This document shows, piece after piece, positions 8,446 through 17,643 of a stretch of 64,000 nucleotides of DNA; positions within the stretch are counted from its first letter, which is position 1; every line of letters starts with the position of its first letter. The notes under the pieces were generated by a model. The model was not told the origin of the DNA and did no database searches. It saw only the letters and a list, made by a program, of their open reading frames with translations. The DNA is from Acidimicrobiales bacterium (lineage in GTDB: Bacteria; Actinomycetota; Acidimicrobiia; Acidimicrobiales; Aldehydirespiratoraceae): positions 187,390 to 251,389 of the forward strand of contig JAVJSI010000016.1 of NCBI GenBank assembly GCA_040219515.1, written 5' to 3'. A program made the position numbers and the translations under genes.

Positions 8446-10347
8446 ATGGTCCAACGTCCGCCGGCGGGTTCGATTCCCGACACGCCCGGCTCCTACCAGT
8501 TCAAGGACGCCGACGGTCGGGTGATCTATGTCGGCAAGGCGAAGAACCTGCGCGCCCGCCTGTCGAACTACTTCCAGAACCCGGCGAACCTCCACACCCG
8601 CACCCGCCAGATGGTCGAAACGGCCGACTCGGTCGAGTGGATCCAGGTGGCCAACGAGGTCGAGGCGCTGATGCTCGAGTTCTCGTTGATACAGCGTCAC
8701 AAGCCGCGCTTCAACGTGCGCTACATCGACGACAAGTCGTATCCCTTCCTGTGTCTCACGACGGTCGACGAGTGGCCCCGGGCGATGGTGATGCGGGGCA
8801 AGCGCAAGAAGGGCAACCGCTATTTCGGTCCCTACGGGCAGGCCTACGCCATCCGCGACACGCTCGACCTGCTGTTGCGCACCTTTCCGATCCGGACGTG
8901 CACCGACAACAAGTTCCGCCATCACGAGAAGCTCGGCAAACCCTGTCTGCTCTTCCACATCGAGAAGTGCGCCGGCCCCTGCGTCGGCGAGGTGTCCAAG
9001 GACGACTACGACGGCATGGTCGCCGACCTCGCCTCGTTCCTCGAGGGCGACACCGACGAGATCATCGCCAAGCTCGAAGCCCAGATGCAGACCGCGTCGG
9101 CCGAGCTCGAGTTCGAGTTCGCCGCCCACCTCCGCGACCGGCTCTCCGCCGTGCGCAAGGCGGTCGAGAAGCAGCAGATGGTCTTCAACCGCAACGAGGA
9201 CGTCGATGTGATCGGGCTGCACGACGACGATCTCGAGGCCGCCGTGCAGGTCTTCTACGTCCGCAAGGGCCGCGTGATGGGTCGCCGCGGGTTCGTGGTC
9301 GACAAGACGGAGGAACTCGACCGGCCCGAGCTGGTGAGCCGGGTGCTCGAGCGTCTCTACTTCGAGGACAACCCGGTCGGTTCGCCGAAGGAAGTGCTGG
9401 TGCCGGATCTGCCCAGCGACCCAGCGCTCTACGAGGAATGGCTCACGGCCGCTCGTGAGTCGCGCGTGCAGATCCGGGTGCCGCAGAGGGGCGACAAGCG
9501 GGCGCTCCAGGCCACCGTCACCCAGAACGCGCAGGAGTCGTTCAACCGCCATCGGCTCAAGCGCACCAACGACCACAACAGCCGGGCCCGAGCGTTGCGC
9601 GAGCTGCAGGACCACCTGGACCTGCCGGTCGCGCCGCTGCGCATCGAGTGCTACGACATGAGCCACATCCAGGGCACCGACTATGTGGGCTCGATGGTGG
9701 TCATGGAGGATGGGCTCCCGAAGAAGTCCGACTATCGCCGGTTCAAGATCCAGACCGTGGACGGCAACGACGACTTCGCGGCCATGGAGGAAGTACTCAC
9801 CCGCCGGTTCACGGCGTATCTGAAGGATCGTGAGATCCCGGTGGAGGAGCGCGAGGGCCGCTTCTCGTACCCGCCGCAGTTGTTGGTGGTCGACGGCGGC
9901 AAGGGCCAGCTCAGCGTGGCCACCCGGGTGCTGGACACCCTCGGGCTCCGCGACGAGATCCCGGTGGTGTCGTTGGCGAAACAGTTCGAGGAGGTGTTCG
10001 TCCCGGGTCGGAGCGACTCGATCCGGCTGCCCCGCCAGTCCGAGGCGCTCTACCTCCTCCAGCGCATTCGGGACGAGAGCCACCGCTTCGCCATCACGTT
10101 TCATCGTCAACTGCGTGACAAGCGCATGACGAAATCGGCCCTCGACGGCATCGAGGGTCTCGGTCCGGCCCGCAAGAAGCGGCTCACCAAGGAACTCGGT
10201 GGGGTCAATGCGGTCAAGAACGCTGCGCTGGATGACCTCAAGAACCTGTCCTGGTTGCCCGACGAGGTAGCGGAGAACGTTTTTCGCAGTCTCCACCGTG
10301 AGACGACGAGAAATCGACGTCCACCACCCGCAGCGGGCGCCGACTAG
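8446..10347 (+). CDS. uvrC: UvrC excinuclease subunit
   Basis: 633 aa, normal for the family. Makes both incisions around a lesion bound by UvrB. Domains in order: GIY-YIG nuclease (about residues 12-90; GSYQF and VIYVGKAKNLRARL), a cysteine cluster (C-x7-C-x3-C in LFHIEKCAGPCVGE), the UVR/UvrB-binding motif (about 200-235), the RNase H-like 5' nuclease (DMSHIQGT with its Asp, LLVVDGGKGQL with its Asp), and a helix-hairpin-helix region at the C terminus (IEGLGPARKKRL). The ATG at 8446 gives the standard N terminus. It is separate from the upstream glycan operon and is followed after 34 bp by an unrelated membrane protein. Confidence 0.97.
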   Translation: MVQRPPAGSIPDTPGSYQFKDADGRVIYVGKAKNLRARLSNYFQNPANLHTRTRQMVETADSVEWIQVANEVEALMLEFSLIQRHKPRFNVRYIDDKSYPFLCLTTVDEWPRAMVMRGKRKKGNRYFGPYGQAYAIRDTLDLLLRTFPIRTCTDNKFRHHEKLGKPCLLFHIEKCAGPCVGEVSKDDYDGMVADLASFLEGDTDEIIAKLEAQMQTASAELEFEFAAHLRDRLSAVRKAVEKQQMVFNRNEDVDVIGLHDDDLEAAVQVFYVRKGRVMGRRGFVVDKTEELDRPELVSRVLERLYFEDNPVGSPKEVLVPDLPSDPALYEEWLTAARESRVQIRVPQRGDKRALQATVTQNAQESFNRHRLKRTNDHNSRARALRELQDHLDLPVAPLRIECYDMSHIQGTDYVGSMVVMEDGLPKKSDYRRFKIQTVDGNDDFAAMEEVLTRRFTAYLKDREIPVEEREGRFSYPPQLLVVDGGKGQLSVATRVLDTLGLRDEIPVVSLAKQFEEVFVPGRSDSIRLPRQSEALYLLQRIRDESHRFAITFHRQLRDKRMTKSALDGIEGLGPARKKRLTKELGGVNAVKNAALDDLKNLSWLPDEVAENVFRSLHRETTRNRRPPPAAGAD

Positions 10348-10381
10348 CTCTCGAAAGTTGTTGCGGGACGAGGAGTCCTCC

Positions 10382-11944
10382 ATGAACGACGAAGCTCACG
10401 GGAACCCGTCGGACGCCACCCCCGACAGCGTGCTGCGTCCGTTCGAGCCGCCCGCTCAGGCGCCGCTTCCCCCGGTCGAACCGTCCCGCGTCGTACCGCC
10501 CCCGCCCGTGATCCCCGCGCCGCCCGTGGATGCCGACGACGAGCCCGAGGTCGCCGCCGACGCATTCCTGGCCGCCGACCAGTCGCCCGCGGCCGACGCC
10601 TTCTTCGCCGACCACGACAGCGACACGTCATCGCCCGGCCCCGACCCCGAACCGCCCGCCGCTGACTCGAAAGCAGATGAGCTCCTGACCGAGCCCGCCG
10701 AGGTCGCCGTCCCCGTTGCCGAGGCCGAAGCGGCCTCGCCGACCGTCACGCTGCCGAAGACGGTGTTCCTCGTCGGGTTGGGCGCCCTGCTCGCGGTCAT
10801 CGCGGTGTTGGCCGTGCTGTGGCAATCGAGCGCCGACGACGATCCTGCGACCGTCTCGGCCGACGATGTCACGAGTGATGGCGACTCTGCCGACACAGTG
10901 GACGAGTCGCCCGACACCACGGTCGACCTTGCGCCCGTCGATGACCCCGACACCGTGCCGTTGGCCGATCTCGACGCCGCCGAGGCCGATCTCGACGCGG
11001 TGTCCGCCGACCTGGCCACCGCCACTGCCGAGGTCGCCAGTCTCCAGTCGACGGTGGAGACGCTCGAGGCCCGACCGCCGGCGCCGCTGCCCGGCTCGTC
11101 CCTCCGGCGCATCGTCATCGGCTCGGACGCCAAGTACATCAGCACGCTGCCCACGTCCGTGGCCGTCGTCGGTGCGTTCGGCGGCGTCTCGCTCATCGAT
11201 CCCGAGACGAACCGCGTCGTCGCGAATGCCAACATCGCCAACACCGCCACGCGGGTCCTGCGAACCTCCACGTCGGTCTGGCTCACCGACTACGCCGACA
11301 GTCTGCTGATCCGCGTCGATCCGGTCACGAACGCGGTGGCCGCGTTCTACCCGTTCCCCGGCCCCGACGGCATCGAGAAGGACGGCGACTCGCTCGTGGT
11401 CGCGTCGTTCGACCAGAGCTTCGTTGCCCGAGTCGACCCCAACGATGGCACGATCGTCCAGCGGGTCGACGTGGGCGGGAAGCCCACCGACATTCTGTCG
11501 CACCCCGATCACGGCCTGTGGGTCGCCCTGTTCGACACCGGCGAGATCGTGCAGATCGATCCGACGTCGTTCGAGGTCGTCGCCCGGGTCACCGTCGGTC
11601 AGGGGCCGGTCGGGCTGGCCGCCGGGCCCGCGGCGATCTGGGTCACCAACAACGAAGAGGGCACAGTGGCCAAGGTCGATCCGGCGACGGGTGAGGTCCT
11701 CCTCACCACACCGGTCGGCAACGGGCCGACCGATGCCGTGGTGGCCAACGGCTCCGTGTGGATCACGGTCACCGACGACGGCGCGCTCGCCCAGGTCGCC
11801 GCCGTCGACGGCACGGTCGAGAGCATCACGCCGCTCGGCGGCGCCAGTGCCGGCGGCGGGCCCACCGGTATCGCCGCAACCGAAGGATCGCTCTGGATCG
11901 CGATGCAGGGCGAACAGTCGGTCGTGCGGGTCGGCCTTCCCTGA
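10382..11944 (+). CDS. Membrane-anchored extracytoplasmic beta-propeller protein
   Basis: 520 aa. The N-terminal ~125 residues are a Pro/Ala/Asp-rich cytoplasmic tail, then one membrane helix (about 126-147, VFLVGLGALLAVIAVLAVLW), an acidic linker, a short coiled-coil (AEADLDAVSADLATATAEV) and about 250 residues of YVTN/Vgb-like blade repeats (GPVGLAAGPAAIWVTNNEEG, GPTDAVVANGSVWITVTDDG). Such propellers bind ligands or proteins on the outer side of the membrane; no enzyme motif is seen, so the function is unknown. The ATG at 10382 follows a good GAGGAG ribosome site; reading further upstream enters the uvrC end and has no support. Confidence 0.8.
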   Translation: MNDEAHGNPSDATPDSVLRPFEPPAQAPLPPVEPSRVVPPPPVIPAPPVDADDEPEVAADAFLAADQSPAADAFFADHDSDTSSPGPDPEPPAADSKADELLTEPAEVAVPVAEAEAASPTVTLPKTVFLVGLGALLAVIAVLAVLWQSSADDDPATVSADDVTSDGDSADTVDESPDTTVDLAPVDDPDTVPLADLDAAEADLDAVSADLATATAEVASLQSTVETLEARPPAPLPGSSLRRIVIGSDAKYISTLPTSVAVVGAFGGVSLIDPETNRVVANANIANTATRVLRTSTSVWLTDYADSLLIRVDPVTNAVAAFYPFPGPDGIEKDGDSLVVASFDQSFVARVDPNDGTIVQRVDVGGKPTDILSHPDHGLWVALFDTGEIVQIDPTSFEVVARVTVGQGPVGLAAGPAAIWVTNNEEGTVAKVDPATGEVLLTTPVGNGPTDAVVANGSVWITVTDDGALAQVAAVDGTVESITPLGGASAGGGPTGIAATEGSLWIAMQGEQSVVRVGLP

Positions 11945-11980
11945 CGTCGCCCCGACGTCGCTCCCCGGCATCCTTGACGC

Positions 11981-12739
11981 ATGACCGAACCGAAGTGGGA
12001 CGAGCACGCCGACTGGTGGCAGCGGGAGTTCACTGACGGGGTCGACCCCGAGTACGTGGAACAGATCATCCCGCTCGCAAGGGAGCACCTCGCCGGCTTC
12101 GGCCGGGTGCTCGACGTGGGCACCGGTGAAGGCCAGATCGCCCGCGCCCTCGCGGCGGACGGCGCCGAGGTCGTCGGCCTCGACCCGACCACATCGCAGA
12201 TCCGGATGGCGATCGACCGCAGTGGGGGACCGGCGTACTCCCTGGCCGGTGCCGATGGCTTGCCGATCCGCGACGCGAGCGTCGACGCGGTCGTGGTGTG
12301 TCTCGTCTTCGAACACGTCGACGGTCTCGACGAGGCGCTCGCCGAGGTCGCCCGTGTGCTGCGTCCCGGAGGTCGCTTCGTGCTGTTCCTCAACCACCCG
12401 CTTCTCCAGACTCCCGACAGCGGGATGATCGTCGATCACATGATCGAGCCGCCGGAGACCTACTGGCGTATCGGCGCCTACCTTCGCGAGGCGGTCACCG
12501 TCGAAGAGGTCCAGAAGGGCGTGTTCGTGCGCTTCGTCCATCGGCCGCTCAGCCGCTATGTCAACGGCATGCTGCGGGCCGGCATCGATCTCGTCGAGAT
12601 GGTCGAGCCCGCGCCGCCACCGGGCTTCCTGGCCAAGGCGCCCGAGTACGAGGAGGACGTGGTGGTGACCACGCCGCGCCTTCTGTGCCTGGTGGGCGAT
12701 CGGCGCGCCGACGCGACACTACGATCGGTGACGACGTGA
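11981..12739 (+). CDS. Class I SAM-dependent methyltransferase
   Basis: 252 aa. Methyltransf_11/25-type fold: motif I VLDVGTGEGQIARAL, the acidic ribose-binding end of strand 2 (VVGLDPT), motif II/III GLPIRDASVDAVVVCLVFEH and LRPGGRFVLF. The substrate is unknown. The stop codon overlaps the GTG of rapZ (GTGA), so it is cotranscribed with rapZ-yvcK; this is a lineage-specific addition to an otherwise conserved neighbourhood. The start ATG at 11981 is the first in frame and reads MTEPKWDEHADWWQREF, a usual N terminus for this group. Confidence 0.85.
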   Translation: MTEPKWDEHADWWQREFTDGVDPEYVEQIIPLAREHLAGFGRVLDVGTGEGQIARALAADGAEVVGLDPTTSQIRMAIDRSGGPAYSLAGADGLPIRDASVDAVVVCLVFEHVDGLDEALAEVARVLRPGGRFVLFLNHPLLQTPDSGMIVDHMIEPPETYWRIGAYLREAVTVEEVQKGVFVRFVHRPLSRYVNGMLRAGIDLVEMVEPAPPPGFLAKAPEYEEDVVVTTPRLLCLVGDRRADATLRSVTT

Positions 12740-13593
12740 GCGAACTGGTGGTGATCGCCGGGATGTCGGGCGCGGGACGCACCGTGGCCGCCGACAATCT
12801 CGAGGACCTCGGCTGGTTCGTCATGGACAACCTGCCGCCGGCGCTGATTCCGAAGGTGGCGGAGCTGGCCGACGGTTCGTCGAGTGCCGGCGACCGACTC
12901 GCCCTCGTGGTCGGCTCCGGTCGCTACCACGAGGAGATGGCGCCACTCGTGTCGCTCCTTCGGTCGAAGTTCAACCGGGTGCAGCTGATCTTTCTCGACG
13001 CATCCACCGAGGTGTTGATCCGCCGCTACGAGTCGAGTCGACGGGTCCATCCTTTCGGCAGCCCGGGAGCGGGCACACTGGTCGAGGTGATCGAGGCCGA
13101 GCGTGTGGCCCTCGAACCCCTGCGGGCCGGCGCCGACCTGGTGCTCGACACCTCTGATCTGAACGTGCACCAGCTTCGCGAGCGGATGGTCGATGCGTTC
13201 AGTGACGGTGGCGCCGGCCACACGATGCACACGACGGTCACGTCGTTCGGCTACAAGCACGGACTGCCGCTCGACGTCGACATGGTCATCGACTGCCGCT
13301 TCCTGCCCAACCCGCACTGGGTCGACGAGCTGCGTCCGCTCACCGGGCTCGACCAGGCGGTGTCCGAATACGTGCTCGAACAGTCGGTGACCGGCGCGTT
13401 CCTGTCGCGTCTCGAGCGCCTGCTCGCGCTGATCCTGCCCTTCTACGTGCAGGAGGGAAAGTCCTACCTGACGATCGCCTTCGGTTGCACCGGCGGACGG
13501 CACCGCTCCGTGGCCATCGCCGAACAGATGGCGACCGTGCTCGAACAGCTCGGACACGCGCCGGCCGTCGTCCACCGGGACGTGGGCAAGTGA
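12736..13593 (+). CDS. rapZ: RNase adapter protein RapZ family (YvcJ-like nucleotide-binding protein)
   Basis: 285 aa. P-loop NTPase domain at the N terminus with Walker A GMSGAGRT (the lysine is replaced by arginine, as in other actinobacterial members such as the mycobacterial homologue), NLEDLGWFVMDNLPPALIPK, RRYESSRRVHPF, and the C-terminal domain with SFGYKHGLP, DCRFLPNPHWVDELRPLTG and AFGCTGGRHRSVAIAE. In E. coli RapZ controls GlcN6P synthase mRNA through a small RNA; in Gram-positives the role is less clear but tied to cell-wall precursor supply. The GTG start overlaps the previous stop and the stop overlaps the yvcK start. Confidence 0.95.
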   Translation: MSELVVIAGMSGAGRTVAADNLEDLGWFVMDNLPPALIPKVAELADGSSSAGDRLALVVGSGRYHEEMAPLVSLLRSKFNRVQLIFLDASTEVLIRRYESSRRVHPFGSPGAGTLVEVIEAERVALEPLRAGADLVLDTSDLNVHQLRERMVDAFSDGGAGHTMHTTVTSFGYKHGLPLDVDMVIDCRFLPNPHWVDELRPLTGLDQAVSEYVLEQSVTGAFLSRLERLLALILPFYVQEGKSYLTIAFGCTGGRHRSVAIAEQMATVLEQLGHAPAVVHRDVGK

Positions 13594-14459
13594 GCGGTCC
13601 GAAGGTCGTCGCAATCGGTGGCGGGCACGGTCTGGCGATGTCGCTCGAGGCCATGCGTGACGTAGCCGAGGACCTCACGGCGGTGGTGTCGGTGGCCGAC
13701 GACGGGGGCTCCAGCGGCCGGCTCCGTCGAGAACTCGGCATCATGGCCCCCGGCGACATGCGCCGTTGTCTCGCCGCGCTCACCCCACCGGGGCTGGTGC
13801 GCGACGCCATCGACCATCGTTTCGCTTCGGGGGCGCTCACCGGCCACTCCGCCGGCAACCTGCTCCTTGCCGCGCTGATCGAGAACGCGGAAGACCCGGT
13901 CGCGGCAATGGACGCCGCGGTCGCGATGGTGGGCGCTCGCGGGCGGATCCTGCCGGCCTGCCACTCACGGATCGACCTGCTGGCCGAGACCGGTCGCGGC
14001 GTCGTGCGCGGCCAGGTGGCCGTGTCCCGCTCCGGCGACATCCGTCGTCTCTACACCTCGCCGGCCGATCCACCGGTGCCGCTCGAGGTCGAGGCGGCCA
14101 TCGCCGGCGCCGACGTGATCCTCGTCGGGCCGGGTTCGCTCTACACCTCGGTGCTGGCCGCCGCGGTGCCCGGTGTGCGGCGGGCAATCGACGCCGCCGA
14201 TGGGTTGGTGGTCTACATCGCCAACCTGGGGCCCGAGTCGGGCGAGACCGACAGCTACACGCTGGCCGATCATGTCGAGGTGGTGCGGTCCCACGGGATC
14301 GAACCCGATGTCGTCCTCGCCGACACGGGCTGTGCGGTCGACACCCACATCCGTGACGTGGTCGTCACCCGTCCGCTGTGCGTGGCCGGAAGCCTCACCC
14401 ACGCACCCGAACTCGTGGCGTCGGCGGTGTCGGACTTGCTCAGTGGCGTTCGCGCCTAG
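13590..14459 (+). CDS. yvcK: YvcK/CuvA family gluconeogenesis and cell-envelope factor
   Basis: 289 aa, slightly short for the family. Related to 2-phospho-L-lactate transferase (CofD fold). Seen: VVAIGGGHGLAMSLEAMRDV at the N terminus, VADDGGSSGRLRRELGIMAPGD, the GALTGHSAGNLLLAALIE segment, GPGSLYTSVLAAAVPG and YIANLGPESGETD. Homologues bind UDP-sugars and are needed for morphogenesis or growth on gluconeogenic carbon. It is coupled to rapZ by a GTGA overlap. In most actinobacteria whiA follows directly; here 104 bp lead straight to gap. Confidence 0.94.
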   Translation: MSGPKVVAIGGGHGLAMSLEAMRDVAEDLTAVVSVADDGGSSGRLRRELGIMAPGDMRRCLAALTPPGLVRDAIDHRFASGALTGHSAGNLLLAALIENAEDPVAAMDAAVAMVGARGRILPACHSRIDLLAETGRGVVRGQVAVSRSGDIRRLYTSPADPPVPLEVEAAIAGADVILVGPGSLYTSVLAAAVPGVRRAIDAADGLVVYIANLGPESGETDSYTLADHVEVVRSHGIEPDVVLADTGCAVDTHIRDVVVTRPLCVAGSLTHAPELVASAVSDLLSGVRA

Positions 14460-14563
14460 TCTTGTTCGCAGTTCCCAGGGGCAGAGCATCGCATGACGGC
14501 GCCAATTGTGGTTCCATCTGGCGTGGCTGAAACGCCCAGTACTCAACCAATGGAGTCCCCAAC

Positions 14564-15694
14564 ATGACCGTACGCGTCGGCATCAACGGCTTTGGCCGCA
14601 TCGGCCGCAACTTCTTCCGAGCTGCCAAGGCAGCAGGCGCCGACATCGACTTCGTCGCCGTGAACGACCTCGGATCACGCGAAACGATGGCGCACCTGCT
14701 CGCCAACGACTCGGTCCACGGCAAGTTCGGCGGCAAGATCCGGGCCACCCGCGACGGCATCAACGTCGACGGCGACGTGTTGAAGGTACTGTCCGAGCGC
14801 AACCCCGAGGACCTGCCGTGGGGCGACCTCGGTGTCGACGTCGTCATCGAGTCGACCGGTTTCTTCACCTCGAAGGAAGGCGCGGGCGGACATCGCAAGG
14901 CCGGCGCACCGAAGGTGATCATCTCGGCACCGTCGGGCGACTGCGATGCCACGTTCGTCGTGGGCGTCAACGAGGACACCTACAACCCCGCTCGTCACCA
15001 CGTCATCTCCAACGCCTCGTGCACGACCAACTGCTTCGTGCCGATGATCAAGGTGCTCGACGACGCGTTCGGCGTCCAGCAGGGTCTCATGACCACCACC
15101 CACGCCTACACCGGCGACCAAGCGCTGGTCGACGGTCCCCACAGCGATCTTCGTCGGGCCCGCGCCGCGGCCGTCAACATCGTGCCCACCTCCACCGGTG
15201 CCGCCCGGGCCACCGGCCTCGTGATGAAGAAGATGCAGGGCAAGCTCGACGGCACCTCGCTGCGGGTGCCGATCCCCGATGGCTCGATCACCGACTTCAC
15301 CGGAATCCTGAAGAAGGACGTCAGCGTCGACCAGATCAACGCCGCCTTCAAGAAGGCCGCCACCACCGGCCCGCTCAAGAACGTGCTCGTCTACTCCGAG
15401 GACCCGCTCGTCTCCTCCGACATCGTCGGCTCGCCGGCCAGCTGCACGTTCGACTCGGGCCTCACCATGGCCCAGGGCTCCCTCGTCAAGGTCTTCGGTT
15501 GGTACGACAACGAGATGGGCTACTCGAACCGTCTCGTCGATCTGGCCGTGCTCGTCGGGAGCAAGAAGGCACCGGTCAAGAAGGCCCGCACCGTGAAGAG
15601 CAAGGGTCCCATCGCCAAGAAGCCGGCCAAGAAGGTCGCCAAGAAGTCGACCAAGAAGACCGCCAAGAGGCCGGCCAAGAAGTCCGCTGCGTAG
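14564..15694 (+). CDS. gap: Glyceraldehyde-3-phosphate dehydrogenase with lysine-rich C-terminal tail
   Basis: 376 aa. Residues 1-~333 are a complete type I NAD-dependent GAPDH: INGFGRIGRNFFRA (NAD fold), VNDL with the Asp selecting NAD, SNASCTTNC with catalytic Cys153, TTTHAYTGDQ, LRRARAAAVNIVPTSTGAA and the C-terminal WYDNEMGYSNRLVDL. After that the protein should end, but about 43 further residues follow (about 334-376), made of KK-P/S/T-A-KK units such as AKKPAKKVAKKSTKK. The tail is in frame, shares the gene's codon usage and ends two bases before pgk starts. The tail resembles those of actinobacterial HU and H1-like proteins. The ATG follows GGAG at 10 bases. Confidence 0.95.
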   Translation: MTVRVGINGFGRIGRNFFRAAKAAGADIDFVAVNDLGSRETMAHLLANDSVHGKFGGKIRATRDGINVDGDVLKVLSERNPEDLPWGDLGVDVVIESTGFFTSKEGAGGHRKAGAPKVIISAPSGDCDATFVVGVNEDTYNPARHHVISNASCTTNCFVPMIKVLDDAFGVQQGLMTTTHAYTGDQALVDGPHSDLRRARAAAVNIVPTSTGAARATGLVMKKMQGKLDGTSLRVPIPDGSITDFTGILKKDVSVDQINAAFKKAATTGPLKNVLVYSEDPLVSSDIVGSPASCTFDSGLTMAQGSLVKVFGWYDNEMGYSNRLVDLAVLVGSKKAPVKKARTVKSKGPIAKKPAKKVAKKSTKKTAKRPAKKSAA

Positions 15695-15696
15695 CG

Positions 15697-16830
15697 GTGA
15701 GCAACGTTCCCCGGCTCGAAGACCTGGGTGATCTCAACGGGAAGTCGGTCCTCTTGCGGGCCGATTTCAACGTGCCGATCGCCGACGGCGACATCACCGA
15801 CGACCTGCGCATCCGCGCCGCGCTGCCCACCATCCGGTGGCTGCTCGATCAGGGCGCGTCGGTCACCGCGTGCACCCATCTCGGGCGCCCCAAGGGCGCG
15901 CCCGATCCCGCGTATTCGGTGGAACCCGTGCGGGCCCGTCTCGCCGAGCTCGTGCCGGGGGTCGAGCTGCTCGACAACCTGCGCTTCGATCCGGGGGAGA
16001 CGGCCAACGATCCGGCGTTCGTGGCCCGGCTGATCGAGGGCCACGACGCCTACGTCAACGACGCGTTCGGTGCATCGCATCGAGCCCACGCTTCCATCGT
16101 CGGTCCGCCGCAGTTCCTGCCGTCGGCGGCCGGGCGACTCCTGCACCGTGAGGTGGAGGTGCTCGGCGGCCTGCGGGACAACCCCCGCAAGCCGTTCGTG
16201 GCGATCATGGGTGGCTCGAAGGTGAGCGACAAGCTGGCGGTGATCGAGGCGTTGCTCGGTTCGGTCGATTCGCTCATCGTCGGCGGCGGGATGTGCTTCA
16301 CGTTCCTCAAGGCGCAGGGTCACTCGATCGGTGCGTCGCTGTGCGAGGACGACATGGTCGACACCTGCGCCCGCTTGTTGGAGCAGCCCAAGCCCATCCA
16401 CCTGCCCTACGACATCACCGCACTGGGCCCGGGCGGCAAGCTGTTCGAGCCCGAGGCCGGGGGAGAGGTGCGCCAGATGGGTGCCAACCTGCCCGACGGT
16501 TGGATGGGCGTCGACATCGGCCCCGGCTCGGCCGCCCAGTTCGGCGACGTCATCCACGAGGCCGGCACGGTGTTGTGGAACGGGCCGATGGGCGTGTTCG
16601 AAGACCCCCGCTTCGGCGGTGGCACGGGCGCCGTCGCCCAGGCCATGGCCGACACGAAGGCGTTCACCGTGGTCGGTGGCGGCGACAGCGCAGCGGCGGC
16701 CAAGCAATTCGGTGTAGAGAAGGACATGGATCACGTCTCCACCGGAGGGGGTGCCTCGCTCGAGCTGATCGAGAAGGGCGACCTCCCGGGTCTGGAGGCC
16801 CTACGAGGAGCTCCCAACAGTCATGGCTAA
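15697..16830 (+). CDS. pgk: Phosphoglycerate kinase
   Basis: 377 aa, at the short end of the family. Transfers phosphate from 1,3-bisphosphoglycerate to ADP. Seen: LLRADFNVPI substrate loop, THLGRPKG, DAFGASHRAHAS, IMGGSKVSDK, the GPMGVFEDPRFGGGT hinge region and the ADP-binding VVGGGDSAAAA, with the C-terminal HVSTGGGASLELI. The GTG start is two bases after the gap stop and gives VSNVPRLEDLGDLNGKSVL, the expected N terminus. The end overlaps tpiA by 8 bp. Part of the gap-pgk-tpiA-secG operon. Confidence 0.97.
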   Translation: MSNVPRLEDLGDLNGKSVLLRADFNVPIADGDITDDLRIRAALPTIRWLLDQGASVTACTHLGRPKGAPDPAYSVEPVRARLAELVPGVELLDNLRFDPGETANDPAFVARLIEGHDAYVNDAFGASHRAHASIVGPPQFLPSAAGRLLHREVEVLGGLRDNPRKPFVAIMGGSKVSDKLAVIEALLGSVDSLIVGGGMCFTFLKAQGHSIGASLCEDDMVDTCARLLEQPKPIHLPYDITALGPGGKLFEPEAGGEVRQMGANLPDGWMGVDIGPGSAAQFGDVIHEAGTVLWNGPMGVFEDPRFGGGTGAVAQAMADTKAFTVVGGGDSAAAAKQFGVEKDMDHVSTGGGASLELIEKGDLPGLEALRGAPNSHG

Positions 16831-17608
16831 CGCGCGCAAACCGCTCATCTCCGGCAACTGGAAGATGAACCACAACCACTTCGAGGCGATCCAGACCATC
16901 CAGAAGCTCGCGTATGCGCTGACCAGGGACGACTACGAAGAAGTCGACGTCTCGGTCCATCCGCCGTTCACCAATATCCGGTCGATCCAGACCGTGCTGC
17001 AGGCCGACGACGTGCCCATCGCGCTCGGCGCGCAGAACGTGCACCAGGAGGCCGATGGAGCCTTCACCGGCGAGGTGTCGGCCGGCATGCTCGCCAAGCT
17101 CGACGTCACCTACGTCATCGTCGGCCATTCCGAGCGCCGTGAGCTGTTCGGCGAGACCGACGAGGTCGTCAACGCCAAAGCGGTGGCGGTGCTCAAGGAG
17201 AACATGACGCCGATCGTGTGCTGCGGCGAGACGCTGGAAGAGCGCCAGGCCGGGCAGGCCGAGTCGAAGGTGGCCACGCAGATCGCCGGGTCGCTGGCCC
17301 GGCTCACCGCCGAGGTGGTGGGGGAGCTGGTCATCGCGTATGAGCCCATCTGGGCCATCGGCACCGGCGAGACGGCGTCCACCGAGGACGCGCAGCAGAT
17401 GTGTGCCCACATCCGGTCACTCGTGAAGGACCAGTGGGGGGCCGACGCTGCCGCTGCCGTGCGCATCCAGTACGGCGGCTCGGTGAAGCCGGGCAACGCC
17501 CCTGATCTCATGGCTCAGCCCGACATCGACGGTGCCCTCGTGGGCGGCGCGTCGCTCGACGCCGATGACTTCGCCCGCATCGTCAACTATCGGCTCTACC
17601 AGGCCTGA
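16823..17608 (+). CDS. tpiA: Triosephosphate isomerase
   Basis: 261 aa. A TIM barrel interconverting dihydroxyacetone phosphate and glyceraldehyde 3-phosphate. Active-site residues are all visible: NWKMN with Lys14, IVGHSERRE with the catalytic His, [11 protein letters not shown] with the catalytic Glu and flexible loop, and the phosphate-binding YGGSVKPGN and GALVGGASL. The ATG at 16823 lies inside the end of pgk (8-bp overlap), giving translational coupling; secG follows after 35 bp. Confidence 0.97.
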   Translation: MANARKPLISGNWKMNHNHFEAIQTIQKLAYALTRDDYEEVDVSVHPPFTNIRSIQTVLQADDVPIALGAQNVHQEADGAFTGEVSAGMLAKLDVTYVIVGHSERRELFGETDEVVNAKAVAVLKENMTPIVCCGETLEERQAGQAESKVATQIAGSLARLTAEVVGELVIAYEPIWAIGTGETASTEDAQQMCAHIRSLVKDQWGADAAAAVRIQYGGSVKPGNAPDLMAQPDIDGALVGGASLDADDFARIVNYRLYQA

Positions 17609-17643
17609 CGGTTCCGCCGTGGGCCGCTGCTAACCTTCGCGCC

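Noticed and set aside
7993-10383. Very long open frame on the minus strand opposite uvrC (about 796 codons), and similar long frames opposite 38640-41033 and 5321-7063
   Set aside because: High GC at third codon positions keeps the antisense frames open. The translations are Arg/Gly/Val/His-rich with no family resemblance, while the sense strand holds clear genes.
15562-15694. The lysine-rich stretch as a separate histone-like gene
   Set aside because: There is no start codon with a ribosome site inside it, and it is continuous and in frame with gap.
14506-15696. pgk starting far upstream in the same frame
   Set aside because: The upstream extension is an overlapping frame of gap. The GTG at 15697 gives the normal N terminus two bases after the gap stop.
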